From NCBI GenBank assembly GCA_046704785.1, contig JBJKRF010000066.1, positions 1 to 21,769 of the forward strand: a DNA stretch of 21,769 nt, in the 5' to 3' direction. Positions within the stretch are counted from its first letter, which is position 1, and every line of letters begins with the position of its first letter. Below the pieces are notes generated by a model that saw only the letters and a list, made by a program, of their open reading frames with translations, searched no databases and was not told where the DNA came from. Of the stretch, positions 14,386-20,289 are shown piece after piece. The stretch comes from JBJKRF01 sp046704785 (lineage in GTDB: Bacteria; Chloroflexota; Anaerolineae; Anaerolineales; Villigracilaceae). A program made the position numbers and the translations under genes.

Positions 14386-16196
14386 GGCGAAGGCGTGAAG
14401 GTGGGATTCATGGTGGGTGTGAAAGTGACGGTGGGGGTCGCCGTTTTATAGTAGTAGCCTGTGGGAGTGGGCGTAAGTGTGGGGGTCAGGGTGAGTACGG
14501 TGGTCGGAGTGATAAAGATGTCTGGCGGGTAGATCTGCAACATGGCCGAACGCCAATCCAGGCCGCCGGTGATCACGAACTCGTTGAACTGGATGCCGTC
14601 GAAGTATGTGCGCCAATCTTCCTGCGAGGCGATGCGCTGCCAGCCGTATTCGTCGGCGATGGTGGTGAAATCGACCCAGTAGCCCGATGGGATGGATTTG
14701 AAGGGCTGACCACCCTCCTGGTAGGCTTGTGGGTCCAGGTTGTAGCGGGCGTTCAGGTCCCAGGGCAGGTCGCGCAGTGGTTCGCCCTGGGAGCCGTCTT
14801 GCGCCACGGCGCGCAGGTAGACGCGCCAGTAGGCCTGGCCGTCGTGGTCTTCACGCACGACCAGCATCCAACCGGCGTTGAGCAGTAGCGGGTTGAGCGC
14901 AAAGGCGCGACCGGTATAGAGCCAATCCTGCTCTTTGCCGGGGTCGAGCGTGGAGGTCAGCGGCGTGTAGGCTTCTTGTAAATTGGCGAGCACATCCCAG
15001 CCGGTTTCCTGGATGAGCCGCCGCCGCAAAGCGTAGAACCCCTCGTCGACGGCGTCGAGCAGGTACGGGTGCGGAGCCTGGACGTCGTCCAGCTTGACGA
15101 CGGAGGAGCGCGAGCCGGGTACATCGGTATACAGCTGTACCAGCGAAGACCATAGCGGCGTGGGCGTGATCAAGGCCGCTTGCTGGAAGATGGTCGCCAG
15201 CGAGCCGATGCGCAGCAGGCGCCATTGCAGCCCACGGACGGGCCCGACGGGCGTTGTCTGCAAAGTAATGGTGCCGTCGAGCGTGTAGGCCGTCAGGTAA
15301 TTTTGGTTGGGTGCGGTGATCAAGGCGGCGAGTTGGTCGCCGTTGTCGTTCCAGGCAGCCCAACTCCCGGTGCCCACGCGCAGGGGCGGCCGCTTGGGGT
15401 TGGCCGTATCCCAGACGTAAATGCTATCGGGTTGGCCGGGTTGTTTGGCGACCCAGGCCAGACGACTTCCATCCGGCGACCAGACCGGGTGCGTATCCGA
15501 CGAATCAGGGGAGTTGCTGACATCGATGAAGCGGTTGTTATCGGGTTGGTCGAGGTTGGCAATCCAGATTTCGTCATCGCCGGTGCGGTTCGATGAGAAG
15601 GCGATCTGGCGACCTTTGGGCGACCAAACTGGTTGCTGGTCGACGCCGGGATTGTTCGTCAGGCGGATGGGCGCCTGGTTGGGGTCCACGGTGGAATGGA
15701 TCATGATTTCCAAATTGCTGTCGATGTACGTGTCGAAGACGATCCACTGGCTGTCTGGCGACCAGGATGGGTCGCCATCGAACTCGGGCGTGTCAGTGAA
15801 GCGCGAGGTTTGCCCGGATTTCAAATCGAGGAAATAGATGTCCCAATAGTTGTTCCTGTTCGAGGCAAAGACCAGTTTGCTGCCATCCGGGCTGAGGGAT
15901 GGTGAGACATCGTCCCACTGACCGTTGGTCAGGCGAATGGGGTTGAGCAGCGAGGGCGCGAAGGCGAACAGGTGAGCGTACCCATTGTCGTACATCGAAA
16001 GTAAAAAGGCGGGAACGGCGTCGCCTGGCAGCGGGGTTGTGGTCATCGTCGGCTGGACGGTGGGCGTGTAGGTGGGTGGCAGGCTGCGGGTGGGAACTTC
16101 GGTAGGTTGGGGTGTTGGGGTTGCGTTACAGGCGGCCAGTAGGCTCAAGAGAAATACGGTCAACGTAGTAAGGGAGAAAATGCGCGGATTTGTCAT
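14382..16196 (-). CDS. Lipoprotein with TolB-like beta-propeller repeats
   Basis: This 604-aa predicted lipoprotein has a canonical LAAC lipobox with Cys23. A Thr/Pro linker covers ~25-58. A propeller region (~65-340) carries PD40/TolB-type repeats recognisable by SPSLSPDGSKLVFASNR, DPSWSPDSQWIVF, QPVWSPKGRQIAFSSNR and HPVWSPDGSRLAWV. The middle and C-terminal part (~350-555) is unrecognised but rich in aromatic residues (W, Y). The last ~40 residues are an unusual TPT-rich tail with no membrane helix after it. There is no sign of the TolB Pal/colicin system around it; PD40 propellers in such organisms usually mediate binding. It sits between two M23 peptidase genes and overlaps the next one by 4 nt, so a cell-wall role is plausible but unproven. 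Confidence 0.88.
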   Translation of the reverse strand: MTNPRIFSLTTLTVFLLSLLAACNATPTPQPTEVPTRSLPPTYTPTVQPTMTTTPLPGDAVPAFLLSMYDNGYAHLFAFAPSLLNPIRLTNGQWDDVSPSLSPDGSKLVFASNRNNYWDIYFLDLKSGQTSRFTDTPEFDGDPSWSPDSQWIVFDTYIDSNLEIMIHSTVDPNQAPIRLTNNPGVDQQPVWSPKGRQIAFSSNRTGDDEIWIANLDQPDNNRFIDVSNSPDSSDTHPVWSPDGSRLAWVAKQPGQPDSIYVWDTANPKRPPLRVGTGSWAAWNDNGDQLAALITAPNQNYLTAYTLDGTITLQTTPVGPVRGLQWRLLRIGSLATIFQQAALITPTPLWSSLVQLYTDVPGSRSSVVKLDDVQAPHPYLLDAVDEGFYALRRRLIQETGWDVLANLQEAYTPLTSTLDPGKEQDWLYTGRAFALNPLLLNAGWMLVVREDHDGQAYWRVYLRAVAQDGSQGEPLRDLPWDLNARYNLDPQAYQEGGQPFKSIPSGYWVDFTTIADEYGWQRIASQEDWRTYFDGIQFNEFVITGGLDWRSAMLQIYPPDIFITPTTVLTLTPTLTPTPTGYYYKTATPTVTFTPTMNPTFTPSP

Positions 16197-16225
16197 GGTG
16201 TCAGAGTTGTCAAAAAGATGCGCTA

Positions 16226-16231
16226 ATTGTA
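16226..16231 (-). promoter_or_regulatory. Possible -10 box upstream of the TolB-like lipoprotein gene
   Basis: TACAAT on the minus strand lies about 30 nt before the ATG in a 99-bp gap. No convincing -35 is present, and there is no Shine-Dalgarno sequence before the ATG. This may be an internal promoter in an otherwise continuous run. Confidence 0.25.
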
Positions 16232-16295
16232 ATCGCTTGGATGAGAAAAAGAATAATCCTTTGGTAACAGATCGCGGGTGGCGCTGGCGTTTTGG

Positions 16296-17099
16296 TCAGG
16301 GGAGTTTCAGCGTCAACAGTTGCATCGGGTCGAAAAGATGAAAGATGGCGCTCAGCCGCCAGGTCTCGTAATTTTGGGCTTCCTGCTTGGTCTCGTCGGC
16401 GGTGTAAAAGGCCATAACCGCGAACGTCCAGCCGGGCGGCCCCCAGCGGGTTTCGAAGTGCAAGTGTGGACCGCTGGTAAAACCGGTCAGGCCCACTTCG
16501 CCGAGTTGATCTCCGCAGGTGACAGAATCGCCCAGTTGGAAGGTTTGCGGATATTGCATGTGCGCGTAGACAATGTAGAGCGAATCGCCCGGTGTGATCT
16601 GTTGCAGGCTGCGCAGCGCCGACGGAATCCGGTCGTAGGGGGTTTCGATCATGACCATATTGCCGTAAGGCGGGCGATTGTGGATGACCGCGGCGATTCT
16701 TCCCTCCAATGCGGCGCGGACGGGCGTGCCCAGGAGTTGCTTGCCGTCCAGGCTGTAGTAGCCCAGGTCGACGCCGTGATGGCCGTCGTCTTTGCGGACG
16801 AACTCAGGATGTTGTGGATCGTGGTTTGGGCTGGGGAGGATGAAGGGCTGTGTAATGATGCTTGGGAGTTGGGCCAGGGGACGCCCGCTAATTGGAGAGC
16901 ATAGTCTGACCTGGGACGTCGGGGTTGCGCTGGGTGGGGGAAGCGGGGTGGCGGTACGGGTAGGCGTGGCCGTCAAGGAGGGCTGCGGCGAGGGCGTTGG
17001 GATAAGTGGGGTGGGAAGCACCCTCTCCGAGGCGCAGGCAGCGCTCAAGAGCAGGACAATTGTCAAAAGGCGCCCGAAAAGATACTTTTCAGAGTTCAA
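16296..17099 (-). CDS. M23-family metallopeptidase lipoprotein (second copy)
   Basis: This 267-aa predicted lipoprotein has a short basic start, a hydrophobic stretch and SAAC around Cys22, then a Thr/Pro spacer at ~28-62. The M23 domain (~95-225) retains the metal ligands: H107-x3-D111 in HHGVDL, H180 in VYAHMQ and H214 in GPHLHFET. Outside these motifs it differs clearly from the other M23 protein here, so it is not a recent duplicate. The start is TTG at 17099, overlapping the preceding gene by 11 nt. Later in-frame starts would cut away the basic residues of the signal peptide. Translational coupling to the upstream gene is likely because no ribosome site is visible. Likely a peptidoglycan hydrolase; substrate unknown. 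Confidence 0.87.
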   Translation of the reverse strand: MNSEKYLFGRLLTIVLLLSAACASERVLPTPLIPTPSPQPSLTATPTRTATPLPPPSATPTSQVRLCSPISGRPLAQLPSIITQPFILPSPNHDPQHPEFVRKDDGHHGVDLGYYSLDGKQLLGTPVRAALEGRIAAVIHNRPPYGNMVMIETPYDRIPSALRSLQQITPGDSLYIVYAHMQYPQTFQLGDSVTCGDQLGEVGLTGFTSGPHLHFETRWGPPGWTFAVMAFYTADETKQEAQNYETWRLSAIFHLFDPMQLLTLKLP

Positions 17100-17460
17100 A
17101 AGTCAGTTCGCGACGGTCTGCGTCGTCTTGTTCCGGGTAATAAAGACGTGCGTTTAACTGAAACCGTCCACTTTGTTGCGGGCCGCGGACATGCATGGTG
17201 AAGACGTTTTTGCGACTCATTGGCTCGATGACGCTGGCAGAAGCGATTTCCTCGCCCTGCCGGTCGTTGATTACGACTTCGAGATAGGGTCGCTTTTGGA
17301 AGGCAGTCACTTCCACGTAGACGCGCACCCGCCTGGGGCTGCTATCGTCGACGGGTTCGACGCGCAATTCGGTGAAGCGCATTTCCTCCGGCGGGACGGG
17401 TACGACGCCGTCTTCGGCCGGATTCAGTTCTGGGAAGAAGGAATCGAAATCGTCTGGCAT
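17089..17460 (-). CDS. Small acidic protein of unknown function
   Basis: I do not recognise this 123-aa protein. It starts acidic (MPDDFDSFFPELNP), has a proline-rich turn near 20, then a beta-rich region (FTELRVEPVDDSS, RVRVYVEVTAFQKRPYLEVVI) and ends ARLYYPEQDDADRRELTFEL. No signal peptide or membrane segment is seen, so it is probably cytoplasmic. The strand pattern suggests a single beta-sandwich-like domain. ATG 17460 is preferred because a TATAAT box ends 6 nt before it. An ATG at 17511 or a TTG at 17637 would extend it, the latter into a repeat-like region. Its 3' end overlaps the M23 gene, so it leads the lipoprotein run. Confidence 0.7.
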   Translation of the reverse strand: MPDDFDSFFPELNPAEDGVVPVPPEEMRFTELRVEPVDDSSPRRVRVYVEVTAFQKRPYLEVVINDRQGEEIASASVIEPMSRKNVFTMHVRGPQQSGRFQLNARLYYPEQDDADRRELTFEL

Positions 17461-17466
17461 ATAGGT

Positions 17467-17496
17467 ATTATACTCATCACGGGCGAAAATCCCCAA
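17467..17496 (-). promoter_or_regulatory. Promoter for the lipoprotein run, apparently leaderless
   Basis: On the minus strand TTGGGG (17491-17496), an 18-bp spacer and a perfect TATAAT (17467-17472) precede ATG 17460. Six nt separate the -10 from the ATG, so the first transcribed base would be the A of the start codon. No Shine-Dalgarno sequence exists. Confidence 0.5.
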
Positions 17497-17569
17497 GGGC
17501 ACAGGTTGCATTTCCCCGGGGTTTTGCAAAAAAGGAAATGTTGCTGCGTGGCAGTCTCGTGACAAGCCA

Positions 17570-17611
17570 GGAGATTGCTTCATCGGCAAAAAACGCCGCT
17601 TCGCAATGACA
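17570..17611. repeat. Likely interspersed repeat remnant (GGAGATTGCTTC...CGCAATGAC)
   Basis: The 317-bp gap 17461-17777 has no credible gene. Besides a promoter and a terminator it holds this stretch, which begins GGAGATTGCTTC and ends CTTCGCAATGACA, with a small CGGC/GCCG stem around an A-rich loop. I recall this phrase as a widely scattered intergenic repeat in many bacterial genomes. Family assignment is from memory. Confidence 0.4.
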
Positions 17612-17693
17612 ACCTCATAGAGGAGATAGACTGTCAAGCTACTTTGTGAAAATCCTGGCGCATTTCCTGACGAGAGTTCAAGTTGCGATGGTA

Positions 17694-17740
17694 AGCAATA
17701 TATTTAAAGAAGCGAGCCCGGTCGCACAGACCGGGTCCGC
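17694..17740 (-). terminator. Intrinsic terminator of serC
   Basis: A perfect 7-bp stem CCCGGTC/GACCGGG (17717-17723 and 17729-17735, 5-nt loop) extends outward with GCG/CGC after one mismatch and one wobble. On the minus strand it is followed by TTCTTTAAATATATT. It lies 38 bp past the serC stop. Confidence 0.75.
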
Positions 17741-17777
17741 TTTGGTGCTTTCTTTTGTCTTCGGAATTAGTTGCCGA

Positions 17778-18878
17778 TTATCCGTGGCGGCGCTGGAACT
17801 CTTTCATGAAATCGACCAACGCCTGGGCAGATTCGAGCGGCAGGGCGTTATAGAGGGAGGCGCGCAACCCGCCGACCGAGCGGTGGCCTTTCAGCCCCAC
17901 CATGTGTTCCTGCTTCGAGGCGGCGACGAACTCGGCTTCCAGTTCTTCCGTCGGCATGCGGAAAGGAACATTCATGTTCGAGCGGCTTTCCTTTTGGGCG
18001 TGGCCGCGGTAGAAGCCGCCGCTTTCGTCGATGGCTTTGTAGACGAGCCCGGCTTTGGTCTGGTTGCGGCGCTGGATTTCAGGCAGGCCGCCCAGGTCGA
18101 GCGCCCATTTCAACACCAGGCCAACCATGTAGATTCCGAAGCACGGGGGTGTATTGTAGAGCGAGCCACTATCTGCCTGGACTTTGTAGTCGAGCATGGC
18201 GGGCAGGTTGGTGGGCACGCGTTCCAGCAGGTCTTCGCGCAGGATGACCACCGTCACACCGGCCGGGCCGGCGTTCTTCTGGACGCCGGCATATATCAGC
18301 CCGTATTTCGAAACGTCGACCGGATGGCTGATGAAGTCGGAGGAGACGTCGGCGACCAGCGGCACGCCGCCCGGTGTAGTCGGTTCGTCTTTAAATTCCA
18401 CACCGTGGATGGTCTCATTGGCGGTCAAGTAGAGGTAAGCGGCTTTGGGGTCCAGGTCGAGTTCGGACTGCTCTGGCAGGCGGCTGTAATTGTCTTTGTC
18501 GCCGTTGAAGGCAACATGCACCTTGCCGAATTTTTGGGCGTCTTTGAAGGCCTTTTTGCTCCATGCGCCGGTGACGATGTAATCAGCCGACCCCTCGGGT
18601 GCGCGCAGGTTCATGGGGATCATACCAAACTGGAGGCTGGCGCCGCCCTGCAGGAAAAGCACCTTGTAGTTCGACGGAATCTCCAATAATTTACGCAGGT
18701 TTTCCTCTGCTTCATGGATGATGCCTTCGAATTCTTTGGAGCGGTGGCTGATTTCCATGACTGACATCCCGGTACCTTTGAAGTCGAGCAATTCTGCTTG
18801 CGCCTGTTCCAAGACCGGCAACGGCAGAGTCGACGGACCGGCGTTGAAGTTATGAGCACGATTGATTTGATTTGACAT
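17778..18878 (-). CDS. serC: Phosphoserine aminotransferase
   Basis: SerC is a PLP enzyme that transfers the amino group from glutamate to 3-phosphohydroxypyruvate, the second step of serine synthesis. The 366-aa protein begins with the family hallmark NFNAGPSTLP (10-19). It has SHRSKEF (44-50), FLQGGASLQFGM (75-86), TANETIHGVEF (152-162) and VADVSSDF (175-182). The PLP lysine is K201 in YAGVQKNAGPAG. The C-terminus carries GHRSVGGLRASLYNA, which binds substrate phosphate. ATG 18878 is preceded by AAAGGAG, about 9 nt away. It is divergent from serA, the enzyme for the previous step, and ends in an intrinsic terminator. It is intact, with ordinary length for the family. Confidence 0.98.
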   Translation of the reverse strand: MSNQINRAHNFNAGPSTLPLPVLEQAQAELLDFKGTGMSVMEISHRSKEFEGIIHEAEENLRKLLEIPSNYKVLFLQGGASLQFGMIPMNLRAPEGSADYIVTGAWSKKAFKDAQKFGKVHVAFNGDKDNYSRLPEQSELDLDPKAAYLYLTANETIHGVEFKDEPTTPGGVPLVADVSSDFISHPVDVSKYGLIYAGVQKNAGPAGVTVVILREDLLERVPTNLPAMLDYKVQADSGSLYNTPPCFGIYMVGLVLKWALDLGGLPEIQRRNQTKAGLVYKAIDESGGFYRGHAQKESRSNMNVPFRMPTEELEAEFVAASKQEHMVGLKGHRSVGGLRASLYNALPLESAQALVDFMKEFQRRHG

Positions 18879-19001
18879 GAATGCTTACTCCTTTTGCGGA
18901 TAATGGGTTGGTGTTCAATCGCTGACTTGGGTTGCCCACCTCTGTCTTATTTTGCGATAGAGATGTTGTCTTCGCAATTTTTGTTGTGTGAACGAGTCCT
19001 C

Positions 19002-19007
19002 ATTATA
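19002..19007 (-). promoter_or_regulatory. Possible proximal serC -10 box
   Basis: A perfect TATAAT on the minus strand lies about 125 nt upstream of the serC ATG. The hexamer 17 bp further upstream (TGTTTT) is a poor -35, so activator help or a different start site is possible. Confidence 0.35.
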
Positions 19008-19016
19008 ACGCTCGCC

Positions 19017-19086
19017 CTCTCCAGAAAACACAGTCTTTGGAAAATTCCTGCTTTGGATGCCCCCTGCCATGTCAATCTCTGGAGAG
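19017..19086. repeat. 9-bp inverted repeat upstream of serC
   Basis: CTCTCCAGA (19017-19025) is matched by its exact reverse complement TCTGGAGAG (19078-19086), 52 nt apart. One arm begins just above the proximal serC -10 box. It may be a pair of operator half-sites or chance. Confidence 0.3.
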
Positions 19087-19128
19087 CCGAAAACGCTCAG
19101 ACGGCACTCCTTCTTTTATCATAAGTGG

Positions 19129-19157
19129 ATTTTACCAGATAGTGGCATTCATCACAA
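19129..19157 (-). promoter_or_regulatory. Possible distal serC promoter
   Basis: On the minus strand TTGTGA (19152-19157), a 17-bp spacer and TAAAAT (19129-19134) with an upstream TGG (extended -10) are found. It would give a leader of roughly 240 nt and lies back-to-back with the serA promoter. Confidence 0.38.
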
Positions 19158-19187
19158 AGAAAATGGTATAAGTGTGCTGCTTATCGG

Positions 19188-19216
19188 TTGACACCCCTAT
19201 ACCGCATTGGTACAAT
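19188..19216 (+). promoter_or_regulatory. serA promoter (near consensus)
   Basis: A perfect TTGACA (19188-19193), an optimal 17-bp spacer and TACAAT (19211-19216) form the strongest promoter in the window. The predicted first base, 7 nt after the -10, is 19223, exactly the G of the GTG that opens the leader ORF. Confidence 0.8.
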
Positions 19217-19222
19217 GCCTTT

Positions 19223-19321
19223 GTGAAAAGTGTGACGAAGTGTGAAGCAGGGTGCGCAATCCATGGTTGCGCTGCCCTGTTTTTTCGGCTGAAGTATCAT
19301 TCTCCAGGAGACGAATCATGA
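19223..19321 (+). CDS. Putative leaderless leader peptide of serA
   Basis: A 32-codon ORF opens with GTG at the predicted transcription start and closes with TGA at 19319-19321, overlapping the serA ATG (ATGA). The peptide starts VKSVTKCEAGC and has Cys codons at positions 7 (TGT), 11 (TGC) and 16 (TGC). Ser codons are at 3, 27 and 32. It reads straight through the intrinsic terminator at 19247-19285, whose two arms contain the second and third Cys codons. Translation of the ORF would mask the left arm and could couple to serA initiation. This layout resembles amino-acid leader-peptide attenuation and the leaderless Cys-rich upstream ORFs known in actinobacteria. There is no direct proof that it is translated. 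It is too short for homology-based support. Confidence 0.45.
   Translation: MKSVTKCEAGCAIHGCAALFFRLKYHSPGDES
19247..19285 (+). terminator. Intrinsic terminator (attenuator) in the serA leader
   Basis: CAGGG (19248-19252) pairs with CCCTG (19275-19279), and GCGCAA (19254-19259) pairs with TTGCGC (19267-19272), with a small internal loop and a CCATGG-containing 7-nt loop. Six T's follow (19280-19285). It lies between the serA promoter and the serA start, so full-length transcripts need read-through. Confidence 0.75.
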
Positions 19322-20223
19322 AAGTTTTAGTTTGCGACAAAACCGAATTGGATGCCATCGAGCGTATGCGCGCTGCCGGCTTGACTGTGGATGTGCGCGA
19401 CGATATCACCCCGGAAGAACTGCCGAACGTGTTGTCGGCCTACGATGGCATGGTCGTGCGTAGCCGCACGAAAGTCCGTCAGGCGCTGATCGACGTTTGC
19501 CCGAACCTGAAAGTCATTGTGCGCGGCGGCGTTGGCCTCGACACCATCGACGTGGACTACGCCCGTTCCAAGGGGATTATCGTGATGAACACGCCCTTGG
19601 CAAGTTCCGCCTCGGTGGCCGAACTGACCGTCGGCTATATGTTCATGCTGGCGCGTTCTCTCTACCGGGCCACGGCGTCTGTGAAAGCTGAAAAATGGGA
19701 GAAGAAGTCCTTCGAGGGAGACGAAATTGGCGGCAAGACGCTCGGCCTGATCGGAATTGGAAACATCGGCAAGGAGGTTGCCCGCCGCGCCACGGCGCTT
19801 GGGATGCAGGTGATCGCCTACGACCCGTATGTGAAATCGGCCCAGGACGTTACCCTGGTCTCCCTGGATGAACTCCTGGCCCAGGCCGACTACATCAGCC
19901 TGCACCTGCCCAAAACCAAAGAGTCCGCTGGGATGATCGGCAAGGCTCAATTCGACAAGATGAAAGATGGCGTGCGCGTCGTCAACTGCGCGCGCGGCGG
20001 CATCATCGACGAAGGCGCTTTGTATGAGGCCCTGGTGAGTGGCAAAGTGGCCGGTGCCGCCCTGGACGTGTATGCGGAAGAGCCGCCCACCGATTGGAAA
20101 CTGGAGAAACTGCCCAACGTGATTGGTTCACCGCACATCGGCGCTGCCACGCACGAGGCCCAGGGGCGCATCGGCGTCGAAGTGGCCGACAAGCTGATTG
20201 AGTTTGCCAAGACGATGAAGTAG
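19318..20223 (+). CDS. serA: D-3-phosphoglycerate dehydrogenase (short form, no ACT domain)
   Basis: SerA oxidises 3-phosphoglycerate to 3-phosphohydroxypyruvate with NAD, the committed step of serine synthesis. The 301-aa protein is a short-form D-2-hydroxyacid dehydrogenase. The substrate-binding RGGVGLDTID lies at 69-78, and the NAD motif GIGNIG at 146-151. The catalytic residues are R226 (NCARGG), E255 (AEEP) and H273 (SPHIGAATHEA). It ends right after the catalytic domain, so it lacks the C-terminal ACT domain that gives serine feedback in longer forms. Control at the RNA level would then make sense. ATG 19318 is chosen for the AGGAG seven nt upstream; GTG 19252 would start inside the terminator. 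Another hydroxyacid dehydrogenase role is possible, but divergent serC favours SerA. Confidence 0.93.
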   Translation: MKVLVCDKTELDAIERMRAAGLTVDVRDDITPEELPNVLSAYDGMVVRSRTKVRQALIDVCPNLKVIVRGGVGLDTIDVDYARSKGIIVMNTPLASSASVAELTVGYMFMLARSLYRATASVKAEKWEKKSFEGDEIGGKTLGLIGIGNIGKEVARRATALGMQVIAYDPYVKSAQDVTLVSLDELLAQADYISLHLPKTKESAGMIGKAQFDKMKDGVRVVNCARGGIIDEGALYEALVSGKVAGAALDVYAEEPPTDWKLEKLPNVIGSPHIGAATHEAQGRIGVEVADKLIEFAKTMK

Positions 20224-20227
20224 AGCT

Positions 20228-20263
20228 TATCGTAGGGACATCGCATCCGATGTCCCTACGATA
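20228..20263. repeat. Perfect 16-bp palindrome between serA and the DUF1015 gene
   Basis: A 16-bp arm at 20228-20243 (core CGTAGGGACATCG) is exactly complementary to 20248-20263, with a CATC loop. No T-tract follows on the plus strand. It starts 4 nt after the serA stop and may act as a 3' mRNA-stabilising or partial-termination hairpin. It may also be a copy of an interspersed palindromic repeat. Confidence 0.75.
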
Positions 20264-20277
20264 CCTTTAAGGGTATC
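20260..20277. repeat. Second hairpin overlapping the palindrome
   Basis: GATACC (20260-20265) pairs with GGTATC (20272-20277) around TTTAAG. Its left arm shares GATA with the right arm of the 16-bp palindrome, so the two structures are partly exclusive. It ends just before the AAGGA ribosome site of the next gene. Confidence 0.4.
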
Positions 20278-20289
20278 AAGGAATCGATT

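Larger units (their letters stand above)
18879..19187. other. Divergent serC/serA intergenic region
   Basis: About 310 bp without a credible gene. It holds the serC ribosome site, two candidate serC promoters and a 9-bp inverted repeat. No homology to a known riboswitch or T-box is visible to me. Confidence 0.5.

Noticed and set aside
17461..17637. An N-terminal extension of the small acidic protein to a TTG at 17637
   Set aside because: The extension translates repeat-like sequence and the promoter, and a perfect -10 box sits just before ATG 17460.
17646..18689. A 347-codon plus-strand reading frame opposite serC
   Set aside because: It is antisense to a fully supported serC, has no recognisable motif or start signal, and is expected from GC-rich codon bias.
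19036..19076. A perfect TTGACA on the minus strand (19070-19075) as a serC -35
   Set aside because: No -10-like hexamer lies 15-19 bp downstream on that strand.
19223..19317. A T-box riboswitch in the serA leader (AGGGTG next to a terminator)
   Set aside because: The leader from the predicted start is only about 95 nt, too short for a Stem I and specifier loop, and the full T-box sequence is absent.
19252..19317. A GTG start 22 codons upstream for serA
   Set aside because: It would lie in the terminator stem, and ATG 19318 has a good AGGAG and the family N-terminus M-K-V-L-V.
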